64,000 bases of DNA from Pinibacter soli (GTDB lineage: Bacteria > Bacteroidota > Bacteroidia > Chitinophagales > Chitinophagaceae). Both the position numbers and the translations under genes were made by a program. The DNA lies in assembly GCF_029961145.1 (NCBI RefSeq), contig NZ_JASBRG010000007.1, positions 243,897 through 307,896 on the forward strand, written 5' to 3'. Below the pieces are notes generated by a model. It made no database searches and was not told the origin of the DNA. It saw only the letters and a list, made by a program, of their open reading frames with translations. Positions 17,759-25,728 of the stretch are shown here, in pieces (position 1 is the stretch's first letter; every line of letters starts with the position of its first letter).

Positions 17759-17893
17759 TTAATAATTAATAATTAAGAATTAATAGGGGTAACATACTTT
17801 TCTAGTTGCGGCTTGGTGAGTGTTTGATTAAAGGCGGCGTTACATCTTGTTAGAATGACAGCATTGTTAATTATTAATTATTAATTGTTAATT
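17759..17893. repeat. AT-heptad inverted repeat between the acidic paralogs
   Basis: Left arm 17759-17787 continues into ATAGGGGT; the right arm 17869-17893 is the reverse complement of the heptads. The arm begins 4 nt after the first paralog's stop. The order of variant heptads matches the copies at 1002-1032 and 22348-22381, so this is a family with a fixed sequence. Confidence 0.8.
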
Positions 17894-17938
17894 ATTTCCG
17901 CGTATAAAAAATGATCATAACTTTATTGAAAACATTTT

Positions 17939-18214
17939 ATGGCAACATACGCTGATCTTACGCTTGACACCTACTACCTTATCAAGGATTCACAGGCAGA
18001 TGAAATAGAGCTGGTATGCGCTATTTTTGAAACAGAAAAATGTGTGCTTCTAAGAAGCTTTACGCCTGAACCGGAAGATTTCTGGAAAATGAAATCAGAT
18101 GTAATTGCTGAAATCATAGAAGAAGTGGATGATGAGAAAATCAGTGAGTTTGAAAGTATTTATGATGATGATCTGGAAGCAGAATTTGACGACGACATTT
18201 ACTCCGAAGAATAA
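17939..18214 (+). CDS. Small acidic protein, second of a tandem paralogous pair
   Basis: The 91-residue product (MATYADLTLDTYYLIKDSQA) is collinear with the protein at 17488, sharing the N-terminal YY(I/L)I segment, a central W-K-K/M aromatic-basic motif and the I-I-E-x-x-x-D-(D/E)-K-(V/I) helix. Its tail DDDLEAEFDDDIYSEE is very acidic. It looks cytoplasmic and soluble; the tail could mimic nucleic acid or bind basic partners, but that is speculation. It has its own Rho-independent terminator at 18233-18258. No known family is recognised. Confidence 0.75.
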   Translation: MATYADLTLDTYYLIKDSQADEIELVCAIFETEKCVLLRSFTPEPEDFWKMKSDVIAEIIEEVDDEKISEFESIYDDDLEAEFDDDIYSEE

Positions 18215-18232
18215 GTAATACAACATTTGAAG

Positions 18233-18258
18233 TCCCGCCGATCGGCGGGATTTTTTTT
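18233..18258 (+). terminator. Rho-independent terminator after the second acidic gene
   Basis: The self-complementary TCCCGCCGATCGGCGGGA (18233-18250) is followed by eight T residues. It lies 18 nt after the stop codon at 18214. Confidence 0.9.
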
Positions 18259-18434
18259 ACCACAGAGTCAAGGAGTTTTTTTACACAGAGAAAAAGAGGG
18301 GCTTTAAAGTATGTAGCGGCCGCGTAATGATAAAGCGATTTTAACCCGCGACCGTTTGCAAAAGTGTGCTCATTCTGGCCTCTAAACAACTTTCCTTTCC
18401 TCTGTGTAAAAAACTCCCTCACTCTGTGGTAAAA
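18255..18434. repeat. CACAGAG-family inverted repeat
   Basis: TTTTACCACAGAGTCAAGGA (from 18255) with following TTTACACAGAG is mirrored by CTCTGTGTAAAAAACTCC and CACTCTGTGGTAAAA (18400-18434). A relative with CGCAAAGAG units is at 32742-32874 and a fragment precedes moeA at 44281-44310. Confidence 0.75.
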
Positions 18435-18470
18435 TTTATAAAGCGTAGCTTTGCCGCTTAATACCAACGT

Positions 18471-18989
18471 TTGGCAAACTACACAATTCATACTTCCCTA
18501 TCCTTTATTGCGGCAGAAGCGGCGGCGAAAGAATCTGAAAATGACGCATTCACTTCATTCCTTAAAAATGCAGAGGATGGCAAGCAGATCGACACGATCG
18601 TTCATGAATTGAATGATGAAATAAGTCCGGCGATAGACTGCACGACTTGCGGTAATTGTTGTAAATCTTTAATGATAAATGTAACAGAAACAGAATTGCA
18701 AAATCTTTCTGCAGCACTCCAGCAGCCAGCAGATTCAATTAAAGAGAAATATCTTGAACAGGGATTAGGCAACGAATATGTGATCAACACGATCCCTTGT
18801 CATTTCCTTAGCGATAATAAATGCACTATTTACGAGCATCGATTCCAGGGATGCAGGGACTTCCCTCACCTTCACCAGGACAACTTTACAAGAAGATTAT
18901 TTTCCATGTTCATGCACTATGGCACTTGTCCGATTATTTACAATGTGATGGAGCAGTTGAAGAAGAGAACAGGATTTAGTAATGACTGA
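18471..18989 (+). CDS. YkgJ-family cysteine-cluster protein
   Basis: The 172-residue product has the family's metal-binding cluster CTTCGNCC (Cys57, 60, 63, 64) and a second set in PCHFLSDNKCTIYEHRFQGC, the CxxCxxCC Fe/Zn-chelating pattern. The frame is closed by a stop at 18459, so translation must begin at TTG 18471 or downstream; no earlier ATG exists. The family's function is not known; metal handling or a redox role is possible. The last codon GAC and the TGA stop belong to a CTGAATAA-type repeat arm. Confidence 0.82.
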   Translation: MANYTIHTSLSFIAAEAAAKESENDAFTSFLKNAEDGKQIDTIVHELNDEISPAIDCTTCGNCCKSLMINVTETELQNLSAALQQPADSIKEKYLEQGLGNEYVINTIPCHFLSDNKCTIYEHRFQGCRDFPHLHQDNFTRRLFSMFMHYGTCPIIYNVMEQLKKRTGFSND

Positions 18990-19230
18990 ATAACTGAAAA
19001 GAGTCTGCACCGTCATTGCGAGACCCTGCCGAGAACGAATAACAGGATTACGCAAGAGAAATTGAAAGTCAACAAACGGGGCGAAGCAATCTCCTGTTGC
19101 ACCATTTGAGATTGCTTCGCCCCGCACCTTGAAGAAGTACCATTGCTTATAAATGCAAGCTGAGCATTTCGCCGGGGCTCGCAATGACGACGCGAGCTTC
19201 CGTCAATGATTCAATAATTCAATTATTTCA
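18984..19230. repeat. Composite nested inverted repeat, copy 1
   Basis: From outside in: CTGAATAA-type arms (18984-19000 and 19203-19230); GTCATTGCGAG (19013-19023) with CTCGCAATGACG (19178-19189); and a perfect 16-bp stem GGGGCGAAGCAATCTC (19078-19093) with its complement (19108-19123) and a 14-nt loop. The outer arms reach the stop codons of both convergent neighbours. Copies 2 and 3 are at 26842 and 29649. Confidence 0.88.
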
Positions 19231-19945
19231 ATGCGATCGATATACCACCACTCAAACCAAACTGATAGATGGTTGAATAGGTTGATACGCCTGCTCCCAC
19301 ACCTGTACCAAAGTAGATGCCCCCACCTGCGGCTTGCACAGCAGAAAGCAATTGCGCCTGGAAGAGAAATCCTATTTTAGATTCTTTGTTTGGTTTTGCC
19401 TTCAGACCAACCCGTAGTCCCCAGGCAAATTTTGAATAAGAACCATCACCATCTTCATTATTTCCAAAAGCTGCACCAAGGCTTACACCATACCAGGCCA
19501 TCAGCGTCTCACTTTTGATATAAGAATATCTCTTACCCCCAAGTAATATATAGTTAATGCCCGCATTGAATGTTTTTTGTGGTGGATGAGCATAATTCTC
19601 AGCATCGATGTGAGTGTCTTGTCTTACATAATACAACTCAAGGCCATACATTTTCTTTAAGCCAAATTCAAACCCTGCCTGCCACTGGAAGCCCCCGTTT
19701 ACATGTCCATAATATTGATCGGTAGAAACATTATCACCAAATACATAACCACCAAGCACATTCAAGGATATTTTAGGTACGGCTGCCGGGGGCGTATGAC
19801 GTGGCTCCGGTGCCGGTGCATAATATTGCACAGGAGCCGGAGTTTGAGTAGGCGGCGGAGGCTGCGTGGGCTGTGTAGGCGGAGGAGTCTGCGCATGAGC
19901 AAAACTTAATGAACAAGCGAGGAGTAAGGTTGCTATCTGTTTCAT
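19223..19945 (-). CDS. Predicted outer-membrane barrel with proline-rich N-terminal linker
   Basis: Starting at ATG 19945 gives a clear Sec signal peptide (MKQIATLLLACSLSFAHAQ); the 38 codons upstream in frame do not look coding. The mature protein opens with about 40 residues rich in Pro, Thr and Gln (TPPPTQPTQPPPPTQTPAPV), then a barrel-like region beginning KISLNVLGGYVFGDNV and ending FGLSGGISIALK. The Pro-rich stretch may cross the peptidoglycan. It is likely an outer-membrane protein of about 240 residues with no recognisable enzyme motif. The TAA stop is followed at once by a repeat arm. Confidence 0.65.
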   Translation of the reverse strand: MKQIATLLLACSLSFAHAQTPPPTQPTQPPPPTQTPAPVQYYAPAPEPRHTPPAAVPKISLNVLGGYVFGDNVSTDQYYGHVNGGFQWQAGFEFGLKKMYGLELYYVRQDTHIDAENYAHPPQKTFNAGINYILLGGKRYSYIKSETLMAWYGVSLGAAFGNNEDGDGSYSKFAWGLRVGLKAKPNKESKIGFLFQAQLLSAVQAAGGGIYFGTGVGAGVSTYSTIYQFGLSGGISIALK

Positions 19946-20199
19946 AAAGATGATTTTGATAATAAATGCTGATTTATAGTCCTTAACAGCCGGGAGTTTA
20001 AAATGTTGAAAATGATTAGAATTTCTTAAACTCATTTTACCGTTAAATCCACCTTTCATTCGTGAACAATTGTTTAAGTATATGGTTATAAGGTAAGTAC
20101 CAGCAATGGTAATGAGAGATATTCACTAACCAAATACCTATTGAGTTCCTTCATACCCATCCGCCACCCTCATTTTTGACATTAAAACACTAATTAAGT

Positions 20200-20847
20200 A
20201 TGCGAATCAAAAAAGCTTATCCCAAGGCTATTGCAGCCGTACTAATTCTCGCTTCGAGTCTTACCTTATGGAGTTGTTATCCGTCAGCACCTGATTACAT
20301 CGAAGACTACGATCTGGTGTACACACAACCAGACAATTCCTACGATTTTTCTAAAGTGACAACCTATATGTTGCCTGATTCTGTTGAGCATATTGTTAAT
20401 CCGGGTGACAAACCTGACCACACTTATGACAAGACTATTCTTGCAGAGTTAAAGAAACAACTCGATGCGTTGGGATGGACACGAGTTACCAGTACAGCAG
20501 GTGACGTGGTGGTGCTCCCTTCTGTAACACATCAAAAACAAGGCGTGTGCCAGGCTTATTGCTGGTGGTGCTATTGGGGCTGGTGGCCTGGCTGGGGATA
20601 TTATCCTCCTGCGTGGGGTGGAGGTTGGGGTTGGTGGTACCCTTCAGATGTAGTTTGTGCTACATACAATACAGGAACACTAGTCGTAAATATGACAAAT
20701 CCAAAACAACCCAAACCAAACCAGCTACCTGTTGTTTGGTTAGGCGTTCTCAACGGATTGCTTGAAGGAGGCACCGCCAATATCAATTCAAGAATCCAGA
20801 CAAACATTGCTCAAATGTTTAAACAGTCACCTTATTTAAACAATTAA
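20200..20847 (+). CDS. DUF4136-type lipoprotein with Trp/Gly-rich insert
   Basis: The 215-residue precursor has a lipobox LWSC (Cys26), so it is a lipoprotein. The YDFSKVTTYMLPD segment and the following D-K-TILAELKKQLDALGW stretch match DUF4136, a domain common in Bacteroidota lipoproteins of unknown function. At about residues 115-150 there is an insertion made almost only of Trp, Gly, Tyr, Pro and Cys (for example YCWWCYWGWWPGWGYYPP). It is co-transcribed with the barrel gene that starts 10 nt downstream and may be a lipoprotein partner of it. Confidence 0.78.
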   Translation: MRIKKAYPKAIAAVLILASSLTLWSCYPSAPDYIEDYDLVYTQPDNSYDFSKVTTYMLPDSVEHIVNPGDKPDHTYDKTILAELKKQLDALGWTRVTSTAGDVVVLPSVTHQKQGVCQAYCWWCYWGWWPGWGYYPPAWGGGWGWWYPSDVVCATYNTGTLVVNMTNPKQPKPNQLPVVWLGVLNGLLEGGTANINSRIQTNIAQMFKQSPYLNN

Positions 20848-20857
20848 ACACGACATC

Positions 20858-21457
20858 ATGAAATACCTTTTAACCATTATAGCGGCACTAGCTTTTTATA
20901 CGGCAGTAAACGCACAGCAAGTAGCAGAGTTCAGCTACCAGGTATCGTTTCCCACAGGCAGCTTTAAAGATTTCGTGAGTAAAACAGGTTGGGTAGGATT
21001 TTCCGGAGCCTATCTTCACAGACTCAAAAATCCTCAACTATCACTTGGCGGAGCATTCACATGGTTCTATTTCCAGGATAAAAAAGGACATGGAACATAT
21101 CCTACAGACAAAGAAAACGCGGCTATAACAGGTAACCGAAGTAACTATACCAACATTTATCAACTGGTGGCTTTGGTGCAATACGACTTCAAGAAACCCA
21201 AAGAACATATGGTGCCTTACGCAAGAATCGGTGTTGGCGGCGCCTACCAGGATCAACGCTCTGACAATGGTCTATACATCATACAGGCAGACGGAGCGCA
21301 GTTTGCAGCCCATGCAGATCTTGGCTTGCGATTCAACAAAGACGAAAACCATGGATTTTATATAGCTGCTACCTATAACACTTTGCCCGCTGCGCAGGCC
21401 ATGACCGCGACTACCTTTTTTGGATTAAAGCTTGGCATCTGCGGATGGGGACATTAG
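20858..21457 (+). CDS. Outer-membrane beta-barrel protein partner of the DUF4136 lipoprotein
   Basis: The 199-residue precursor has a Sec signal peptide (to AVNAQ) and short alternating strands with Gly and aromatic residues, ending FFGLKLGICGWGH. It looks like a small 8-stranded barrel of the OmpX/OprF-N size class. Spacing of 10 nt after the lipoprotein gene suggests one operon and a shared surface role. I cannot name the family or the ligand. The stop codon is followed after 4 nt by a TTTGAAAA-type repeat arm. Confidence 0.68.
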   Translation: MKYLLTIIAALAFYTAVNAQQVAEFSYQVSFPTGSFKDFVSKTGWVGFSGAYLHRLKNPQLSLGGAFTWFYFQDKKGHGTYPTDKENAAITGNRSNYTNIYQLVALVQYDFKKPKEHMVPYARIGVGGAYQDQRSDNGLYIIQADGAQFAAHADLGLRFNKDENHGFYIAATYNTLPAAQAMTATTFFGLKLGICGWGH

Positions 21458-21461
21458 ATGA

Positions 21462-21613
21462 TTTGAAAATTTGAGAATATGCTAATTTGAAAATGCATTG
21501 TGTTCATCTCTCCAATTAATTTCATTCTTTCTTGAGGAGCAGACTGCTTTAAAACTACCAGTAAGCCGCACCTAAAGCATTTTCAAATTAGCAAATTTTC
21601 AAATTTTCAAATT
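21462..21613. repeat. TTTGAAAA-family inverted repeat
   Basis: Left arm 21462-21496 and right arm 21578-21613 match as reverse complements over more than 30 nt with the shared variant GCTAATTTGAAAATGC. Arms start just after the barrel gene's stop. Confidence 0.82.
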
Positions 21614-21697
21614 CCAAGGACTTGCATGCACATGTACCGGTGTAAACCACTGGTACATTTTTGTCTATAACCATTATTAAATCTTAATTATTGTTTT

Positions 21698-22243
21698 ATG
21701 AAAAAGTCTCTATTGATTCTTATTGCCTCAGTTTCTTCGCTCAGCATTTTTGCTCAGGATGATGTAGTGATCAAAGGTTCAGGCGCTACTCCGGTTTCGG
21801 AGCAAATGGCACCTAAAAAAGTTGTGGACAGCCTGCACAAAAGATTCCCTGATGCAAAGTCTGTTCAATATTTCAAAGCAAATCCCAACAATGTAAAAAA
21901 ATGGAACATTACGCATGACGACAATTTGCAGACCGGTGAAACTATTGACCACTACACTATCAGTTTCAAACGGGATGATATGCAATACTACGGGCTGTAT
22001 GATGCCAATGGACATTTACTGATATCTAGACTTGAACAAAAAGACGCTGAACTTCCCGAAGCCGTAAAAGCTTCTCTAAAAAAAGCCGGTGAAGGGAAAG
22101 GATATACTTTGGTAGATAAAACTTATTACAAAACCAGCAACTACGGCAGTCACAAAGAATACTACGAAGTAACTGCCACTAACGGTACAAACAAGAAAAA
22201 AGTGATTGTTGCGCCGGACGGCACGATAGTGAAAGTTAAATAG
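21698..22243 (+). CDS. Secreted PepSY-like domain protein
   Basis: The 181-residue precursor has a Sec signal peptide (MKKSLLILIASVSSLSIFAQ). Two related halves can be seen: VVDSLHKRFPDAKSVQYFK with the following YTISFKRDDMQYYGLYDANG, and VKASLKKAGEGKGYTLVDK with YYEVTATNGTNKKKVIVAPD. This helix-then-sheet pattern with a terminal xVxxxPDGxI is typical of PepSY-like (DUF2874) periplasmic proteins, which occur in tandem copies. Function is unknown in Bacteroidota. The gene converges on eamA, and the two share an AT-heptad inverted repeat. Confidence 0.72.
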   Translation: MKKSLLILIASVSSLSIFAQDDVVIKGSGATPVSEQMAPKKVVDSLHKRFPDAKSVQYFKANPNNVKKWNITHDDNLQTGETIDHYTISFKRDDMQYYGLYDANGHLLISRLEQKDAELPEAVKASLKKAGEGKGYTLVDKTYYKTSNYGSHKEYYEVTATNGTNKKKVIVAPDGTIVKVK

Positions 22244-22384
22244 TAATTAATAATTAATAATTAGTAATTAATATGGCCGCATTCATTCGAGATGCGGCCA
22301 TATTGTATGTTAAACAAAAAGTGTGATCGCGTTTTATCCAACAGCTACACCTATTAATTGTTAATTATTAATTATTAATTATTC
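22241..22384. repeat. AT-heptad inverted repeat with inner GGCCGC hairpin
   Basis: Heptad arms (22241-22270 and 22348-22384) overlap the stop codons of both convergent genes. An inner perfect 12-bp hairpin, ATATGGCCGCAT (22271-22282) with ATGCGGCCATAT (22292-22303), is unique to this copy and could terminate both transcripts. Confidence 0.82.
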
Positions 22385-23350
22385 CACGGCCATTTCCATT
22401 CTTCTCTTAACAGCCACCTTCCTCTCCTTCCTCGCCTTGGCTATGTTGATTAATAGCACACTGGTTAAAATGATCGCAAGACCAAGAATTTGAATCCAGC
22501 TCATTGGTTCGTTGTTGAAGAATACGCCGAGCAACACTGCTACTACAGGGTTTACATAACCATAAGTGCTCACCTGCGTAGCCGAACGAACCTGCAACAA
22601 CCATACATATGCGCTATAGGCGATCAATGACCCTAACACGATAAGATAACCTATCGAAAACCATGCACCTGTACTTACTGTGGCGAATGAAAAACTCTTT
22701 GTTTCACCTGATAAAAATGCAAAGGGTAAAAACGCAATGCCTGCGGCAAACATCTGCCATGCGGTGTTTACAGTGGCAGGATAACCTGAACTTTTCGCTT
22801 TAGAATACAATGAACCAGCCGCCCAACTCATTGATCCTACAATTAAGATGAGCAGTCCCAAAACCTGGGCACCTGTATTGGCAGATGACATTGATTCTGC
22901 AATGCGCTGAACAAATAATAAGATCACACCGGCAAAACCAATAAACAAACCCGTCAGTGTTTCGCGACTCTTGAAGTTCTCTGTCCAATGTGCTCTGTCT
23001 AGCAACACAAACCAAATGGGCACTGATGATACAAGTACCGCCACCAGCGAACTTGGCAATGTTTGTTCTGCCCAGATCACCGCGCCGTTTCCTATCAACA
23101 ATAATAAAAGACCACTGATTGCCGCATGCTTGATGAGCATTGGGTTCCAGATCTTTTCACCTTTTATAATGCACCAGATCAGCAATATAGATCCGGCAAT
23201 TAAAAATCTTAATGCTCCCATAATAAAGGGAGGAAATTCCGCTACTGCCTTTTGTATAAAGAAATAAGTTGATCCCCAGACAATGTATACAGTCGCGAAG
23301 GCAAGGATCACCATTAGTGGTGACACTTTTTTAGATTGTTCGATGTTCAT
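22379..23350 (-). CDS. EamA/DMT-family transporter
   Basis: The 323-residue protein has ten predicted membrane helices arranged as two EamA repeats; the first opens FATVYIVWGSTYFFIQKAV and the second includes AAGSLYSKAKSSGYPATVN. Conserved GYxxPVxAVLLGxxFxxE features are seen as YGYVNPVVAVLLGVFFNNEP. Family members export amino acids, metabolites or drugs. The lrp-type regulator gene lies 7 nt upstream on the same strand, which suggests an amino-acid or related efflux role induced by its substrate. The stop codon TAA opens an AT-heptad arm. Confidence 0.88.
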   Translation of the reverse strand: MNIEQSKKVSPLMVILAFATVYIVWGSTYFFIQKAVAEFPPFIMGALRFLIAGSILLIWCIIKGEKIWNPMLIKHAAISGLLLLLIGNGAVIWAEQTLPSSLVAVLVSSVPIWFVLLDRAHWTENFKSRETLTGLFIGFAGVILLFVQRIAESMSSANTGAQVLGLLILIVGSMSWAAGSLYSKAKSSGYPATVNTAWQMFAAGIAFLPFAFLSGETKSFSFATVSTGAWFSIGYLIVLGSLIAYSAYVWLLQVRSATQVSTYGYVNPVVAVLLGVFFNNEPMSWIQILGLAIILTSVLLINIAKARKERKVAVKRRMEMAVE

Positions 23351-23357
23351 AATGTTG

Positions 23358-23828
23358 TTACTTTTCAGGGATGATAATCTGTTGCTGCTCTTTCACTGTT
23401 TCAAGTACAATCGTTGTTTTCGTAGAGGAGACTTCAGGTATCTTTCGCAATTCATCACGCATGAGGCGCATAAGCGACGAGGAGTCAGCGGTTCTTACCT
23501 TAATTAAAAAACAATCTTCACCTGCAATGTGATGTACTTCCTGCACTTCCGGAAGCGCAGCGAGCAAAGTTGCAGCGTTGGTACTGCATGCAAACCCAAC
23601 GGAGGTACGAATGAAAATAAATGCGAGCATCGTTTGCTTTACGGCCAAAGGATCAATTTGGGTTGTGTACCCTTTTATTACTTCCTTTTGCTCCAGCTTG
23701 CGAACTCTTTCCAAAACGGCAGAAGGCGCCATCTTCACTTCTTTAGCAAGATCCGCATTGGAGATCTTAGCATTCGCCTGAATAATATTCAGGATCTGCA
23801 GATCGATCTTGTCTAAAGTGATTTCCAT
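23358..23828 (-). CDS. Lrp/AsnC-family transcriptional regulator
   Basis: The 156-residue protein has the N-terminal winged helix (LDKIDLQILNIIQANAKISN with the recognition region KMAPSAVLERVRKLEQ) and the C-terminal RAM ligand-binding domain (HHIAGEDCFLIKVRT motif with GxDxxl form). Such regulators act as octamers and sense amino acids. It is the first gene of an operon with eamA (7-nt spacing), so it probably controls that exporter and itself. A near-palindromic AT-rich site sits just upstream of the start codon. Confidence 0.92.
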   Translation of the reverse strand: MEITLDKIDLQILNIIQANAKISNADLAKEVKMAPSAVLERVRKLEQKEVIKGYTTQIDPLAVKQTMLAFIFIRTSVGFACSTNAATLLAALPEVQEVHHIAGEDCFLIKVRTADSSSLMRLMRDELRKIPEVSSTKTTIVLETVKEQQQIIIPEK

Positions 23829-23845
23829 TTCGATTAATTTTCTGT

Positions 23846-23867
23846 AAATCTAAAATCATTTAGAATT
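23846..23867. promoter_or_regulatory. Candidate operator for the Lrp-type regulator
   Basis: TCTAAA-ATCA-TTTAGA is a perfect 6-4-6 inverted repeat (23849-23864), flanked by AA and TT that also pair after one mismatch. It is centred about 28 nt upstream of the regulator's ATG. Lrp-family sites are usually AT-rich palindromes of about this size. Confidence 0.45.
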
Positions 23868-24100
23868 AAATTCAAGAAAAATTTATAAAAACGAATATAA
23901 TTCTGAAAATGTAGGTTGCCAGGCACCAGTTGTCGGAGGCCGGTGGGCTTAAAGTGCTGGATTTTCTGTTAAAATTTAAAACGCTGCTTGGCTGAAATGC
24001 AGATAAGACAAGCATTTGGGAATTTTATTCTTGTGGCCGAATAAAATTCGGCGAAATTGCGCATTTCGCATTCGTAGAATTGCACAATTACGCTGCCAGC

Positions 24101-24127
24101 GTAGACAAGGCAATGCCTTGTCTCTAC
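24101..24127. repeat. GTAGA-type hairpin overlapping the folP stop codon
   Basis: ACAAGGCA pairs with TGCCTTGT, extended by GTAG/CTAC across a 2-nt bulge. The CTA of the right arm (24124-24126) is, on the minus strand, the TAG stop codon of folP. This is the same element as at 3163-3191. Confidence 0.8.
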
Positions 24128-24948
24128 CCCACCATCCGCACCAACTTCACCGCTTCCACAGCTTCACGCACATCATGTACACGCAAAATACTCGCACCAT
24201 TCATTAGGCTCACCGTGTTTAAAACTGTCGTTCCATTCAATGCGTCGTCAGCAGTTGTACCAAGCGTCCGGTATATCATGCCTTTTCTTGAAAGCCCGAT
24301 CAGTAAAGGCTTTTCAAGTATTTTTAGAAGCGAAAGATTTTTCAGGATTTCGAAATTGTGCGCAAATGTTTTGGCGAAGCCCAGGCCCGGATCAACAATG
24401 ATATCATTAATGCCGTGCTTTTTGCAGAGGTCAATTCTTTCTATAAAAAAGTCAAGCACTTCCCTCGTGACGTTTTCATAATGCGCAAACTCGTGCATGT
24501 TTTGCGGCGTGCCCCTCATGTGCATGCAGATGTACGGAACATTTAATTTGCCAACAGTAGCCAGCATGTCTTGATCAAGCGTACCGCCACTGACATCATT
24601 GATGATGCAGGCGCCGTTTTCTACCGTTTCTTTTGCCACTTTACTATAAAAAGTATCCACAGAAATGAAGGCTTCGGGGAAATGCTCATGAACCGTTTTT
24701 ACCGGCGCCACCACCCTTTGCAATTCTTCCTCTGCCGAAATCAACTCACTTCCCGGACGAGTGCTTTGGCCGCCAATATCAAGAATGGCGGCACCTTCAC
24801 GCAACATCTTTTCTGCCTGGCGCAACATTCCGTCAAGCTGTTGCTGGCGGCTACCTGTAAAAAATGAATCCGGTGTTATATTAATTATGCCCATTACCAA
24901 AGGCTTATTTATTTCTAAAATCCGGCCTTTGCAATTGAGTGTGTACAT
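24124..24948 (-). CDS. folP: Dihydropteroate synthase
   Basis: The enzyme condenses 4-aminobenzoate with hydroxymethyl-dihydropterin diphosphate in folate synthesis. The 274-residue TIM barrel has the diagnostic INITPDSFF (22-30), DIGGQSTRPGSE (57-68), IINDVSGGT, MHMRGTPQNM and GLSRKGMI motifs and ends RVHDV...KLVRMVG. All expected sulfonamide-site motifs are present. It is divergent from the DUF1599 gene. The stop codon is provided by a palindromic repeat, so the natural C-terminus may once have differed by a residue or two. Confidence 0.96.
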   Translation of the reverse strand: MYTLNCKGRILEINKPLVMGIINITPDSFFTGSRQQQLDGMLRQAEKMLREGAAILDIGGQSTRPGSELISAEEELQRVVAPVKTVHEHFPEAFISVDTFYSKVAKETVENGACIINDVSGGTLDQDMLATVGKLNVPYICMHMRGTPQNMHEFAHYENVTREVLDFFIERIDLCKKHGINDIIVDPGLGFAKTFAHNFEILKNLSLLKILEKPLLIGLSRKGMIYRTLGTTADDALNGTTVLNTVSLMNGASILRVHDVREAVEAVKLVRMVG

Positions 24949-24976
24949 TGTATTATTTTTGGCAAAATAAGGGAAG

Positions 24977-25052
24977 ATCGTGAAACGTCAATCGTTAAAC
25001 GTGAATTCGCCGGGAAGGCATCATTCACGTTTCGCTATTCACCATTCACGAT
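24977..25052. repeat. GTGAAACGT-family inverted repeat in a divergent gap
   Basis: Arms 24977-25006 and 25023-25052 start ATCGTGAAACGT and end ACATTCACGAT-like; 24 of 30 positions pair. It lies between the divergent starts of folP and the DUF1599 gene. No other copy is in the window. Confidence 0.7.
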
Positions 25053-25088
25053 TGCTTACCAAAGATTCACTATTTATCATTACCGTTC

Positions 25089-25640
25089 ATGGCAAATACT
25101 ATTCAGCAGTACGATCAGGCAGTTAACAGTTGCAAGGAAATATTTATTAAAAAGACAAAGGACTATGGCACTTCATGGCGAGTGCTGCGCACCATTTCCA
25201 TCGTTGATCAGATCTTCATCAAAGCGAAACGCATTCGCACCATCCAGGAAAACAAACAACAAAAGATAGACGATAATATCCAGTCTGAGTTCATAGGTAT
25301 ACTAAACTATGGCATCATTGGCCTTATTCAACTGGATAAAAAAAATGATGAAATTGACGAAATATCTGTCGATGTCGTAGAGAAATTATATGGCGAAAAA
25401 ATCGAAGCGGCAAAATCGCTTATGCAAAATAAAAATCACGATTACGGCGAAGCATGGCGCGATATGAGCCAGGAAAGCTTCACCGACCTTATCCTGACCA
25501 AGCTCTTACGCATCAAACAAATCTTGCTGAACGAAGGCAAAACCCTTATCAGCGAAGGCATTGATGCGAATTATTTCGACATCATCAATTACGCAGCTTT
25601 TGCGCTGATACTGATCGGCGAAGGCAAACACGGTAAATAA
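25089..25640 (+). CDS. DUF1599 protein with two internal repeats
   Basis: The 183-residue protein consists of two copies of the same unit. Copy 1 has KDYGTSWRVL (24-33) and GILNYGIIGLI (70-80); copy 2 has HDYGEAWRDM (117-126) and IINYAAFALI (165-174). This is the DUF1599 (nucleotide-modification-associated domain 1) family, all-alpha and resembling MazG-type pyrophosphohydrolases in overall character; activity is not proven. In Bacteroidota it commonly sits beside the BT_3928-type DoxX gene, as here (88 nt downstream). Its stop codon is followed at once by a TTTGAAAA-type arm. Confidence 0.85.
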   Translation: MANTIQQYDQAVNSCKEIFIKKTKDYGTSWRVLRTISIVDQIFIKAKRIRTIQENKQQKIDDNIQSEFIGILNYGIIGLIQLDKKNDEIDEISVDVVEKLYGEKIEAAKSLMQNKNHDYGEAWRDMSQESFTDLILTKLLRIKQILLNEGKTLISEGIDANYFDIINYAAFALILIGEGKHGK

Positions 25641-25727
25641 TTTGAAAATTTGAAAATATGAGAATTTGAAAATTGGGGTGATTGTGCATTTCTAATTCCT
25701 AACTTCTAATTCCTAGTTCCTAATTAA
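25641..25727. repeat. Two single repeat arms between DUF1599 and DoxX genes
   Basis: A TTTGAAAA octad arm (25641-25671) follows the DUF1599 stop, and a different arm of CTAATTC units (25691-25726) abuts the start of the next gene. The two do not pair with one another. Confidence 0.65.
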
Positions 25728-25728
25728 C

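Noticed and set aside
19013-19189. GTCATTGCGAG repeat as a tRNA or small RNA gene
   Set aside because: Arms form simple nested hairpins with no cloverleaf and no promoter; kept as a repeat.
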